Positions 1-5,762 of a DNA stretch of 6,574 nt are shown piece by piece. This stretch comes from Candidatus Roizmanbacteria bacterium (GTDB taxonomy: Bacteria > Patescibacteriota > Microgenomatia > UBA1406 > GWC2-37-13), in assembly GCA_013334845.1 (NCBI GenBank), contig JAAXWV010000075.1:1-6574 (forward strand), given 5' to 3'. Within the stretch, counting starts at the first letter, position 1; every line of letters starts with the position of its first letter. The translations under genes were made by a program, and so were the position numbers. Under the pieces are notes generated by a model, which was not told the DNA's origin, did not search any database, and worked only from the letters and a program-made list of their open reading frames with translations.

Positions 1-1486
1 ATTCTTGAAGTCTTTGAAAGCCTTTTCCATAGGTAGTGAGCCATTTTTGATTTTGTAAATTTTCGTTCCATCGCTCATAATCAAGTGTATTGAGATGGAG
101 TACATTAGTTTCTCCATCTCCCGCTATCAAGTTAAGGGTTCTTGCGACTCTAACTACTTTATCGTCAAAATCTATGCCAAAAACTCGCAATACATATTCT
201 TTTTCTTCTGGAGTAATTTCAGCATTGGTAAAAAGATGACCGGTTAGCCAGAAAATAGTATGTACGGTGAAGCCACACGAACCTGCTGCTGTATCAATCA
301 TGTATTCACCTTTCTTTGGATTAAGCATTTTTACGCACATATCAATCACATGACGTGGTGTAAAATATTGACCTTTTTCCCCTTTCTGCGATTTACTGAT
401 TAGGTATTCAAATGCTTCATCAATTACTTGAAGGTTTGAATTGAAAAGTTTAACGTCTTGGAGACCTGCAACACAAACAGATAAATGAGAAGGCGATAAC
501 GTTATCTTACTATCTTTTTCAAAGACGCCATCCCATTTTTCTTTCGCTTCATCAAAAAGTGATTGTATTTTTTTCTTCAAATCGCCCTCAGATTGACCAT
601 TATTTCTAAATTGAAGTACTCTAAAAGATGAATCGTCAATTTGGTTAACAGTATCCTTCAAAATTTCATATGAATTCTGCACCTTATGTAAGTATGGCGA
701 GCTGGGTTCAACCACAACCATTGGAATATTTTTTCCCTTTAGAAAATAGTTGACTATCTCCTTATCTTTTGCGCTTCTGTACTCATCGTAAAGCTTAGTA
801 AAAATTAATTTAAAAACTTCTTCAAATACATCAACTCCGGCATTAGCAAGTACCTCGTCTTCCATGTCCTGAATTATCGTTTTTAGTGATTTCCCTTCGT
901 TGGGTATTTTATCTTTGAGGATAAGATTCTTTAAGGTGAAACGTTCAGTCAGAACATCTTGAAGGGTTTGGTCGTATCGGGGAATATCGGTGATGTCTTC
1001 AAAATAGTTTGGATCTTTACGATTGTAAAATGAGATCTGACCTCCATTTGTCCAGATACCGATCGGAGCGCCAGTTCCGTTACAATATGATTTGAGTTGT
1101 TCTTTTCCATCTTTTAAATTCGGTTTTTTAATTTCAACAATAACATATTCAACGGTCGGTCTATCTTTGTCGAATATCACGATATCTGCAGCCTTATCAA
1201 GTTCTCGACCAAAACGAACAAGGTGCTCTAGTTTGATACTTTTTTTTGGATAGCCATATTCATTTACAAGTCTCCTTAAAAACAGCTGTCTCACTATTTC
1301 CTCTGGCTTAAGTTGGATTTCTTTTTCTCGTATAAAACAATTTATGTAGGGTTTGTCATCTTTTATAAATATGCTGTTTGAAAACTCTATGATCTCTTCT
1401 TCTTTAAATATATTTAACCCGTATTGTGAATTATTTAAGATGGAATTTAAAATTGAGGTTTCAGATTGTGTCTTGAGCATTCGCAT
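1..1486 (-). CDS. HsdR_N nuclease domain fused to N6-adenine DNA methyltransferase (type I-like restriction-modification protein), 3' part outside window
   Basis: The frame is open from ATG 1486 to the left edge (495 codons, no frameshift when read through), so the C-terminus is missing. Residues about 60-145 match the HsdR N-terminal (HSDR_N) PD-(D/E)xK nuclease fold: D101 in KAADIVIF, E118-x-K120 in IVEIKKP, then Q130-xxx-Y134 in EQLKSY, as in type I and RecB-like nucleases. Residues about 340-495 are an HsdM-like adenine methyltransferase: GQYFTPRHV (372-380, SAM-binding motif X region), DTAAGSCGF (398-406, motif I) and FGIDFDD (436-442, motif II region). The catalytic NPPF/Y motif should lie just past the edge and cannot be seen. 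From family knowledge, such proteins methylate adenine in host DNA and may cut unmodified DNA; a separate specificity subunit may lie further left. A TATAAT box lies upstream and no Shine-Dalgarno is visible. ATG 1480, two codons in, is an alternative start. The domain calls are firm; whether it restricts DNA is inference. Confidence 0.93.
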   Translation of the reverse strand, partial: MRMLKTQSETSILNSILNNSQYGLNIFKEEEIIEFSNSIFIKDDKPYINCFIREKEIQLKPEEIVRQLFLRRLVNEYGYPKKSIKLEHLVRFGRELDKAADIVIFDKDRPTVEYVIVEIKKPNLKDGKEQLKSYCNGTGAPIGIWTNGGQISFYNRKDPNYFEDITDIPRYDQTLQDVLTERFTLKNLILKDKIPNEGKSLKTIIQDMEDEVLANAGVDVFEEVFKLIFTKLYDEYRSAKDKEIVNYFLKGKNIPMVVVEPSSPYLHKVQNSYEILKDTVNQIDDSSFRVLQFRNNGQSEGDLKKKIQSLFDEAKEKWDGVFEKDSKITLSPSHLSVCVAGLQDVKLFNSNLQVIDEAFEYLISKSQKGEKGQYFTPRHVIDMCVKMLNPKKGEYMIDTAAGSCGFTVHTIFWLTGHLFTNAEITPEEKEYVLRVFGIDFDDKVVRVARTLNLIAGDGETNVLHLNTLDYERWNENLQNQKWLTTYGKGFQRLQE

Positions 1487-1677
1487 AGTTTTATAAGAAT
1501 TAACATTTATTATACTCCACGTTTGAAACGGAAGTTGATAGTAGTTTGTTAAACACTTCTGTGGTAATTTAGTCACAAAATATTCTTTCAGACATTATTC
1601 AACCAGGTTCCTAAAATAGTTTCTTAATCATGTCAACTTCCGGTAGCAGTTCGGAATACAATCATTTTAAAAATCCG
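1487..1677. other. Intergenic spacer between the 216-aa gene and the restriction-modification gene
   Basis: This 191-bp stretch has no convincing ORF. It holds the -10 box at 1509-1514 and a 10-bp inverted repeat with arms at 1529-1538 (CGGAAGTTGA) and 1633-1642 (TCAACTTCCG). A weak AT-only stem (AAAAAT at 1669-1674 with ATTTTT at 1680-1685) overlaps the stop of the upstream gene. That stem is too weak to call a terminator. Confidence 0.6.
1509..1514 (-). promoter_or_regulatory. -10 box (TATAAT) of the restriction-modification gene
   Basis: A perfect TATAAT reads on the minus strand at 1514-1509, 22 bases before ATG 1486, giving a predicted leader of about 16 nt. No good -35 hexamer stands 16-18 bp upstream; the bases there are near CAACTT. 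One arm of a 10-bp inverted repeat (1529-1538) covers that -35 position, which would suit a repressor or controller site, though this is inference. Confidence 0.45.
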
Positions 1678-2328
1678 TTATTTTTCCGATATGTCGTCAA
1701 CGTTGCGAGGATAAGGGAGCATAATTTCTCTCATCACTGTCGATTTATGGTCGATATGATGGTCCAGACTATCAGGGGAGCTGATTGCTGATAATAAATA
1801 AGGAACTTTTAATATACTTCCGTCAAGCAATCTGAAAGTGCCATCCGAAGATTGTATCACTCCTTTCCCGTTTGTCTCAAGAGAGCCGGTAATCATCGCC
1901 ACCTTATTATTGTGATTTCTCACAATGGAAATAACTCGAGTTGTATAGAGCTGACCTTCCCAAAAAGCCATACCCACCGTTAGTTGATTGTGTGAAGTTG
2001 CTCCGTAGGTATTGCGTTCAAAGAGGGAAATAGCTACTGCCTGACACTCTGGGACGCGCGTTGGCCTAAAGCTTGCGTGTAGTGAAGCACTTAGACCCTG
2101 ATCAAGTCTCATACGAAAGTGCTGAGGAGAAAGTAATTCAGACTTGCCTGCATTACTTGATGGATGATAATGGAGACCGGGTATCATTGTTAGAGCGGCT
2201 CGCAGGTCTGTTTGTAGTTTGAGAGAAGAGGGCGAATTCTGTTGACGACAGTCGATAGCTAGTCTATTCAATAGTTCCGCTCTGCAGGAGCAAAAATAAT
2301 TATCGGAATCAGGGGTACGTTCAGACAT
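1678..2328 (-). CDS. Hypothetical protein, 216 aa
   Basis: The ORF is intact, from ATG 2328 to TAA. I do not recognise a family. The protein looks soluble: no signal peptide and no membrane segment. Two cysteines sit together near the N-terminus (NYFCSC, around residues 11-16) with a third at about 27 (DCRQQ), which might bind metal, but no further Cys/His pattern follows. The C-terminal half looks beta-rich (LTVGMAFWEGQLYTTRVISI, then SSDGTFRLLDGSILKVPYLL) and the tail is hydrophilic, with HHIDH near residue 190. It starts 31 bp after the 152-aa gene on the same strand, so the two may be co-transcribed, but a good promoter also lies in that gap. The restriction-modification gene follows 191 bp downstream. 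The start is chosen because it is the first ATG and the -10 box stands immediately before it. Coding is likely from length and composition; function is unknown. Confidence 0.8.
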   Translation of the reverse strand: MSERTPDSDNYFCSCRAELLNRLAIDCRQQNSPSSLKLQTDLRAALTMIPGLHYHPSSNAGKSELLSPQHFRMRLDQGLSASLHASFRPTRVPECQAVAISLFERNTYGATSHNQLTVGMAFWEGQLYTTRVISIVRNHNNKVAMITGSLETNGKGVIQSSDGTFRLLDGSILKVPYLLSAISSPDSLDHHIDHKSTVMREIMLPYPRNVDDISEK

Positions 2329-2335
2329 GGCTTAT

Positions 2336-2363
2336 AGTATATATGATAGTTGTGTAGATTCAA
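2336..2363 (-). promoter_or_regulatory. Sigma70-like promoter for the 216-aa gene, predicted leaderless
   Basis: On the minus strand TTGAAT (2363-2358) and TATACT (2341-2336) are separated by 16 bp. The -35 overlaps the TGA stop of the 152-aa gene. The -10 ends 7 bases before ATG 2328, so transcription would start at or one base before the A of the start codon, leaving no room for a ribosome binding site. Confidence 0.5.
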
Positions 2364-2818
2364 GCTGTTTCTTCCGCTTCAGGAGGCTTAAAGTCGTATT
2401 CAGTTTCTGTAAGTGCTGCTCGATATTCGTTTCCACCTGCAGTGGGTTCGCATTTCAGTCTATGTTTCAATGTCAGCCCCTGTATGTCGCGATAATGGGT
2501 GGATGTACTTGCAGCGCTTCCACTTTCTCTATATATCTGAGCACCAGACTTCATATTTTTATGAGAGGCATGTTCTGTAATACTTGTTTCAATTGCCGTG
2601 CTGATATCTTTATTGCAATGTGAATTCTCAATATAATCTATCGCCATTTGTTCTATTAGCCTTTTCTTTTTATGTGGATCTTTTGATATAGTTTTGGCAA
2701 TTTCCCTTACTTGTTGACGTGTGTAATTGTCGTCATAATAGTGTACAAAGGGCACGATGACCCTTTCATATAACAGAGCTCCAATTTTATTGGATACCCT
2801 CAGTGTGCGAACTATCAC
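2360..2818 (-). CDS. Hypothetical protein, 152 aa, GTG start
   Basis: The ORF ends in TGA 2362-2360. I do not recognise a family. Residues 1-70 are rich in basic and helix-forming residues (for example TRQQVREIAKTISKDPHKKK, then RLIEQMAIDYIENS), suggesting a small helical, possibly nucleic-acid- or protein-binding domain. Residues 80-152 are polar and acidic toward the end (DFKPPEAEETA), probably flexible. There is no membrane segment or signal peptide. The start is uncertain: GTG 2818 is the first conventional start codon, but the frame stays open to 2872 and the extra residues (FPTLLFDPRVIV) read smoothly, with two CTG codons as alternatives. No ribosome binding site is evident for any of them. 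It precedes the 216-aa gene by 31 bp and points the same way as the restriction-modification gene, so it may belong to the same accessory cluster. It is transcribed away from the small plus-strand ORF at 2861. Confidence 0.75.
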   Translation of the reverse strand: MIVRTLRVSNKIGALLYERVIVPFVHYYDDNYTRQQVREIAKTISKDPHKKKRLIEQMAIDYIENSHCNKDISTAIETSITEHASHKNMKSGAQIYRESGSAASTSTHYRDIQGLTLKHRLKCEPTAGGNEYRAALTETEYDFKPPEAEETA

Positions 2819-2860
2819 CCGAGGATCAAACAGCAGGGTGGGAAAAATGGCAAAAAATAT

Positions 2861-3136
2861 TTGACGTTTAAGCTAAAGCAGCGCACCCGCTGGATGGCTC
2901 AATACACAGGGTACGGCTTTAGTTGTTTGGTATCCCCCCGGAACGAAGAGGTATACAGGGTGAAATATGGGAACCTTGAAATTAATATCGGTGATGATAA
3001 AAATATCGAAAGTCTTAAATTGTTGAAGGGGAGTGGGTCAGATCTGCATGACGTTCAAAGATATATCGTGAGGTTTGAAGGGAAAATGCGAGAGGAAGCA
3101 GAGGAGTCTACTTTCCCCCATGTTTTATCTCCGTGA
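2861..3136 (+). CDS. Possible small hypothetical protein on the plus strand, out of frame with its natural ATG
   Basis: A 91-codon frame from TTG 2861 to TGA 3136. Its composition looks coding, with many codons starting in G or A and a globular mix of residues (RNEEVYRVKYGNLEINIGDD). I do not recognise a family. The frame is open back to 2774 but has no ATG or GTG there. The only well-placed ATG (2847-2849, after a G-rich stretch) is in another frame and stops after MAKNI. That ATG is followed by an A6 run (2852-2857); a seventh A, or a -1 slip on A-AAA-AAT, would join MAK to YLTFKLKQR and give a protein of about 96 residues. ATG 2894 is another in-frame start. Upstream, TTGGAT (2790) and TATCAC (2813) are 17 bp apart, a weak promoter. 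The last 29 bp overlap, tail to tail, the 3' end of the opposite-strand gene at 3108. Existence as a gene is moderately likely; the start is unresolved. Confidence 0.42.
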   Translation: MTFKLKQRTRWMAQYTGYGFSCLVSPRNEEVYRVKYGNLEINIGDDKNIESLKLLKGSGSDLHDVQRYIVRFEGKMREEAEESTFPHVLSP

Positions 3137-3641
3137 GGTGGGGATCGGAAGGGGGGAGGTTGCGGAGCACGGCGGTATAATGGGTGCCGGCGAGTTTCTT
3201 AACTACTTGATCAATATAGTTAACCGAGTCATCTTTTTCAATATATGTGATACTGCGCTTTTTTTTGGCATATGCGCCAATTTGTTTTTTTATCTCGGGC
3301 AGGGTGAGATTAGTGTTTGTTGAATCGTCTGCAGCATGGATATCTTCTGGAAAAAAGGCGAGAGCCCACCCAAGTTGTTTCTCATAACTTTGGTGTACAA
3401 TCTGTTCTCCCTTGATTGGATGCGGAGTGACAACTGCAATGCCAGCAAGTGAGAATAAGACGGCAGTTAAGGCAAAGCGCTCTTCTTCTATTTGATTATC
3501 GATAATGTAGGCAATATCGACTCCTTGTAGGTGTATTGCCTCTTCGAGCCCGGAGAGTACATAACTAAAATACATACGGGTATAATCATCAAAAATTGAC
3601 ATCCGTGAAGCAAACCAGTATATGTTATCGGCGAGAAGCAC
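3108..3641 (-). CDS. Hypothetical protein, main open part (177 codons from GTG) of an interrupted gene of about 241 codons
   Basis: This is the longest stretch with a usable start codon (GTG 3641), but the protein pattern runs unbroken upstream in the same frame (FEKKKPDETQLRYLAV) as far as an in-frame TAA at 3743-3741. It then continues beyond the stop to ATG 3833, so GTG 3641 is probably not the original start. I do not recognise a family. One hydrophobic segment, RFALTAVLFSLAGIAVVTP (about residues 55-73 here), could be a buried helix or a single membrane helix. The rest is soluble-looking with many Tyr and Ile residues, and a Lys-rich stretch (YAKKKRS) lies toward the C-terminus. It is the first minus-strand gene of the group leading to the restriction-modification gene and is followed by a gap of about 290 bp in which only the opposite-strand small ORF is seen. 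Clearly coding; function unknown. Confidence 0.72.
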   Translation of the reverse strand: MLLADNIYWFASRMSIFDDYTRMYFSYVLSGLEEAIHLQGVDIAYIIDNQIEEERFALTAVLFSLAGIAVVTPHPIKGEQIVHQSYEKQLGWALAFFPEDIHAADDSTNTNLTLPEIKKQIGAYAKKKRSITYIEKDDSVNYIDQVVKKLAGTHYTAVLRNLPPSDPHLTEIKHGGK

Positions 3642-3740
3642 AGCTAAATAACGGAGTTGTGTCTCGTCGGGTTTTTTCTTTTCAAAATAGGCGGTAGTGT
3701 AGGTATCGAGAAGTTTCGGAATTACTGACAGATCCTTCTT

Positions 3741-3833
3741 TTAGCGCATAAGGGAAACATAGGTGTCGATCTGAAGGATAAGATCGGAAATATTGTGGAC
3801 AGATAATTTAGTTGAATTGGTGGCTTCTTCCAT
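3741..3833 (-). pseudogene. N-terminal 30 codons of the 241-codon gene, ended by an in-frame TAA
   Basis: From ATG 3833 the frame reads MEEATNSTKLSVHNISDLIL and on to LMR, then TAA at 3743-3741, then KKDLSVIPKLLDTYTTAYFE in the same frame into the 3108-3641 ORF. Both sides look like one protein, and the strong promoter at 3848-3876 stands directly before this ATG, so this is the likely true start. Changing one base of the TAA (to AAA, CAA or GAA) restores 241 codons. This may be a nonsense mutation, an error in the assembly, or a read-through site. No conventional start codon lies between the TAA and GTG 3641. Confidence 0.6.
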
Positions 3834-3847
3834 GATTAGTAACCCCT

Positions 3848-3876
3848 ATTGTATCAGGTAAGTAGGAGGTTGTAAA
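3848..3876 (-). promoter_or_regulatory. Sigma70-like promoter upstream of the interrupted 241-codon gene
   Basis: The best promoter in the window. On the minus strand TTTACA (3876-3871), a 17-bp spacer, then TACAAT (3853-3848) preceded by TG at -15/-14 (TGATACAAT, extended -10). Predicted transcription start is near 3841, only about 8 nt before ATG 3833. The AGGGG at 3847-3843, which looks like a Shine-Dalgarno, would then lie upstream of the transcript start. Confidence 0.6.
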
Positions 3877-3951
3877 CGAAAGGGGGCTACAGATTGCGGA
3901 TATTCTGGTAAAATAAGAGTCGAAGAAACGAAGAGAAATGTGCCAGCTGCC

Positions 3952-3972
3952 GGACGAAGTCCCGCTCAGCGG
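3952..3972. other. Two abutting triloop hairpins in the spacer before the tRNA
   Basis: GGAC-GAA-GTCC (3952-3962) is followed, sharing one C, by CCGC-TCA-GCGG (3962-3972). Each is a perfect 4-bp stem with a 3-base loop. There is no T-run on either strand, so neither is an ordinary intrinsic terminator. The rest of the 3844-4051 spacer holds the two promoters listed and no convincing ORF. Confidence 0.45.
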
Positions 3973-3999
3973 AATTTGCAGAACAAATATTGATTTTTA

Positions 4000-4028
4000 T
4001 TGAGTCAGGTTCGGTTTCATGTTATGTG
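4000..4028 (+). promoter_or_regulatory. Probable promoter of tRNA-Ser
   Basis: TTGAGT (4000-4005), a 17-bp spacer, then TATGTG (4023-4028) with TG one base before it (extended -10). Predicted start is near 4035, about 17 nt before the mature tRNA 5' end, a normal leader length for a tRNA. The -10 is only a partial match. Confidence 0.4.
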
Positions 4029-4051
4029 CTTGCACGACCGAAGGAAGTATT

Positions 4052-4141
4052 GGAGAGGTGCCGGAGTGGTTGAACGGGCTAGTCTCGAAAACTAGTAAGG
4101 AGGCAACTCTTTCGGGGGTTCAAATCCCCCCCTCTCCGCCA
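4052..4141 (+). tRNA. tRNA-Ser, anticodon CGA
   Basis: A full class II cloverleaf can be drawn. Acceptor GGAGAGG (4052-4058) pairs with CCTCTCC (4131-4137). The D stem is CCG/CGG. The anticodon stem CTAGT/ACTAG encloses the loop CTCGAAA, placing CGA at 4086-4088, which reads UCG serine codons. The long variable arm AAGGAG-GCAA-CTCTTT is typical of serine tRNAs. The T stem GGGGG/CCCCC holds TTCAAAT. Discriminator G4138 is the expected serine identity base, and the CCA end (4139-4141) is encoded. Protein frames crossing this stretch are spurious. Confidence 0.97.
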
Positions 4142-4173
4142 CGCAATAAATTTGCTTTGCAAATTTAAGCGTG
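4140..4173. other. Strong stem-loop immediately after the tRNA, possible terminator or processing signal
   Basis: CACGC (4140-4144) pairs with GCGTG (4169-4173). Inside it TAAATTTGC (4147-4155) pairs with GCAAATTTA (4159-4167) around loop TTT, leaving only a small AA/A internal loop. The stem begins within the encoded CCA, so it would compete with the mature tRNA 3' end or mark it for trimming. There is no T-run after it on either strand, so intrinsic termination is not shown. Confidence 0.5.
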
Positions 4174-4176
4174 ACT

Positions 4177-4221
4177 GGGACGCTGAACATAATATGCTTC
4201 GCATAAACGTTCTAGCGTCTC
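4177..4221. other. Second long imperfect stem-loop downstream of the tRNA
   Basis: GACGCT (4179-4184) pairs with AGCGTC (4214-4219), extended by G4177-C4221 and a G-T pair. GAAC (4185-4188) pairs with GTTC (4209-4212) with one bulged T. The tip is TATGC (4193-4197)/GCATA (4201-4205) around loop TTC. A weaker copy of the tip, ATATG/CGTAT with loop CTG, follows at 4247-4259. The remaining spacer to 4337 shows no gene. Confidence 0.45.
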
Positions 4222-4337
4222 TGCTGCTGCTTGGTCGCTGATCGCAATATGCTGCGTATGAGCATTCTTGCACTTCGCCTTCACTTTGATGGTACTGGCC
4301 TCCTTAGCTCTGATGAGTAACACTGTATATATTGGGT

Positions 4338-5750
4338 TTAAGCGATATCCGTATCTGAAAAGAGGTCTCTGTATTGATGGAAGGTTTTCTGCAGCGACTT
4401 TCTCACTATTTCGCCCAATGTACGTTCTGGTTTTGGAGCAAATGAAGTATGAGTACCGCCCGGTATACCGAAAATTGCAGGCGCTTTATCCGGTTCCTGG
4501 GGAGAAGAGAGTAGGTCAGCTAGTTTAATTGGATTATTAAACACATCATACTCAGGAGCTGCGATACTCACGTCGGCACCCGCTTTCATCAAAAGCTCAT
4601 ACACCTGTCGTTGTTTTCCAAAAAACACATTTTTAAACACATCGCCAGCACCCAGAAGGCCTTGACCGATTAGTTTCGCCATTTGGAAGCGGGTAACCTC
4701 AGCTTTCTGGATTGAAGATTCTTCAAAGTGTTGGCCTTTATATATTTGGCCAGAATACTTATTGAGTAGGGTTGCACGTTGAGCGAGTCGTGCTTTTATT
4801 ACATCCGAATTTTTATTGGCTATCCCCTGAGCCAGAGCAGTATCAATCAGCTCAACAGCGACTTTATCGGACTCTGACAAAATACGATAATAGTCACGCT
4901 GATCTTTAGGAATTTCAGTCCACTCAATCTGATTATTAGTGTCGTTCGTTGTTGCTGATAGTTCGGGATAAGCAAGGCGTAGCGCCTGCACAAAGTCCTG
5001 GTGGGTAATTCCCTGCGGCGGAAAAGCGATAGCCACATCGATGCCTAGATACGGACTTTTTTCGTTCGTTGTTTTGACAAGATCCTTCATAGCTCCGATG
5101 GTATCGAGCGCTCCCCTAGCTCCTTTGAAGATTCCGGCAGGACTAAGGAGCATTATGTGTAGTTTGGAGAAATCGGTATTTTTTATAAAATCAGGATTAG
5201 AGGAAGCAATCCACTGGAGGGCGCCTACAAATTCCGCGCTTCCCATAGAGTATAGTATTACGGTAGTGTCTCGACCCTCCGAGAGTGATTTCATCAAGTG
5301 AGCGCCCATTTCCTTAAACCTGTTAGGATTTGGCCGGTCAACCGACACAGCACTATTATAGATCTTTACATTTTCACTAGTAATTGCCGTCCCTTGACCC
5401 GGATTAGCTTTTTCATATTCATCACGCAGTACATTTTCAACTGCCGTTCCCATCGATCTAATTCCTTGGTCGGTACCGGAGAATCCACAGTAAAAAGCCA
5501 CGGTTGGAGGAAGTTTTTCTTCGGCTTTTATTTCTGATTTTTCAGCTGAAGTTTGCTGTTGTGATGTATCGGATTGATCTCCGCTTAATTTTTCTAATAA
5601 GTTTCGTGCTTTAGATGTTGGTATCTGATCAGGAATGTGAGTGCGGATTCGACTCAAAATTTTATTAAATGGTGATTCTGGCTTAGGAGCTGACTGTGCA
5701 GGATTTTTGAGTGCATCGAAAGAGGGAACGATGGGATTTATTTCAGCCAT
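4338..5750 (-). CDS. Alpha/beta-hydrolase-like protein, 470 aa
   Basis: An intact ORF from ATG 5750 to TAA. Residues 1-80 are polar, Pro/Ser/Gln-rich and probably disordered, with no signal peptide, so the protein is likely cytoplasmic. From about residue 83 an alpha/beta-hydrolase fold can be followed: a first strand and glycine-rich loop VAFYCGFSGTDQG (84-96, possible oxyanion loop), the nucleophile elbow TVILYSMGSAEFVGAL (163-178) with S168, a following strand HIMLLSPAG (198-206), the acid position DVSIAAPEYDVFNNP (393-407) with D402, and the histidine GIPGGTHTSF (428-437) with H434. The order Ser-Asp-His and its spacing fit a catalytic triad, with a long insertion (about 210-385) as a lid or cap. 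The elbow has Leu where the usual GxSxG has its first Gly. Substrate and reaction cannot be told; esterase, lipase-like or peptidase are all open. It has its own promoter-like box and faces tail to tail with the tRNA region. Fold call moderately confident, activity inferred. Confidence 0.85.
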   Translation of the reverse strand: MAEINPIVPSFDALKNPAQSAPKPESPFNKILSRIRTHIPDQIPTSKARNLLEKLSGDQSDTSQQQTSAEKSEIKAEEKLPPTVAFYCGFSGTDQGIRSMGTAVENVLRDEYEKANPGQGTAITSENVKIYNSAVSVDRPNPNRFKEMGAHLMKSLSEGRDTTVILYSMGSAEFVGALQWIASSNPDFIKNTDFSKLHIMLLSPAGIFKGARGALDTIGAMKDLVKTTNEKSPYLGIDVAIAFPPQGITHQDFVQALRLAYPELSATTNDTNNQIEWTEIPKDQRDYYRILSESDKVAVELIDTALAQGIANKNSDVIKARLAQRATLLNKYSGQIYKGQHFEESSIQKAEVTRFQMAKLIGQGLLGAGDVFKNVFFGKQRQVYELLMKAGADVSIAAPEYDVFNNPIKLADLLSSPQEPDKAPAIFGIPGGTHTSFAPKPERTLGEIVRKSLQKTFHQYRDLFSDTDIA

Positions 5751-5756
5751 AAAAAA

Positions 5757-5762
5757 AGTATA
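5757..5762 (-). promoter_or_regulatory. -10 box (TATACT) of the hydrolase-like gene, predicted leaderless
   Basis: TATACT (5762-5757) is followed by six T residues and then ATG 5750. Seven bases below the -10 end is exactly the A of ATG, so the mRNA would start with the start codon. The -35 region (near CCTTAA) is a poor match. A GGAG at 5774-5771 lies upstream of the -10 and cannot act as a ribosome binding site if this promoter is used. Confidence 0.4.

Noticed and set aside
1635..1640. Perfect TTGACA -35-like hexamer on the minus strand in the spacer before the restriction-modification gene.
   Set aside because: No acceptable -10 stands 16-18 bp downstream (TAGGAA there), and it is too far from TATAAT at 1514-1509.
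2327..2623. 98-codon plus-strand frame, Cys- and Phe-rich.
   Set aside because: It lies opposite the 152-aa gene; the odd Cys/Ser/Phe composition is typical of an antisense shadow.
3075..3323. 82-codon plus-strand frame.
   Set aside because: It overlaps the better plus-strand frame and the minus-strand 3108-3641 gene, and its composition is poor.
4079..4273. 64-codon minus-strand frame across the tRNA.
   Set aside because: It is the antisense of the tRNA and the hairpins behind it; no real gene is expected there.
4268..4528. 86-codon plus-strand frame starting MHFAFTLMVLASLALM, which looks like a signal or membrane segment.
   Set aside because: Its second half is antisense to the strongly supported hydrolase-like gene, it has no ribosome binding site, and it begins in the hairpin region.
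5041..5537. Plus-strand frames at 5041-5301 and 5298-5537, and the minus-strand frame 4847-5038.
   Set aside because: All lie inside the hydrolase-like gene in other frames.
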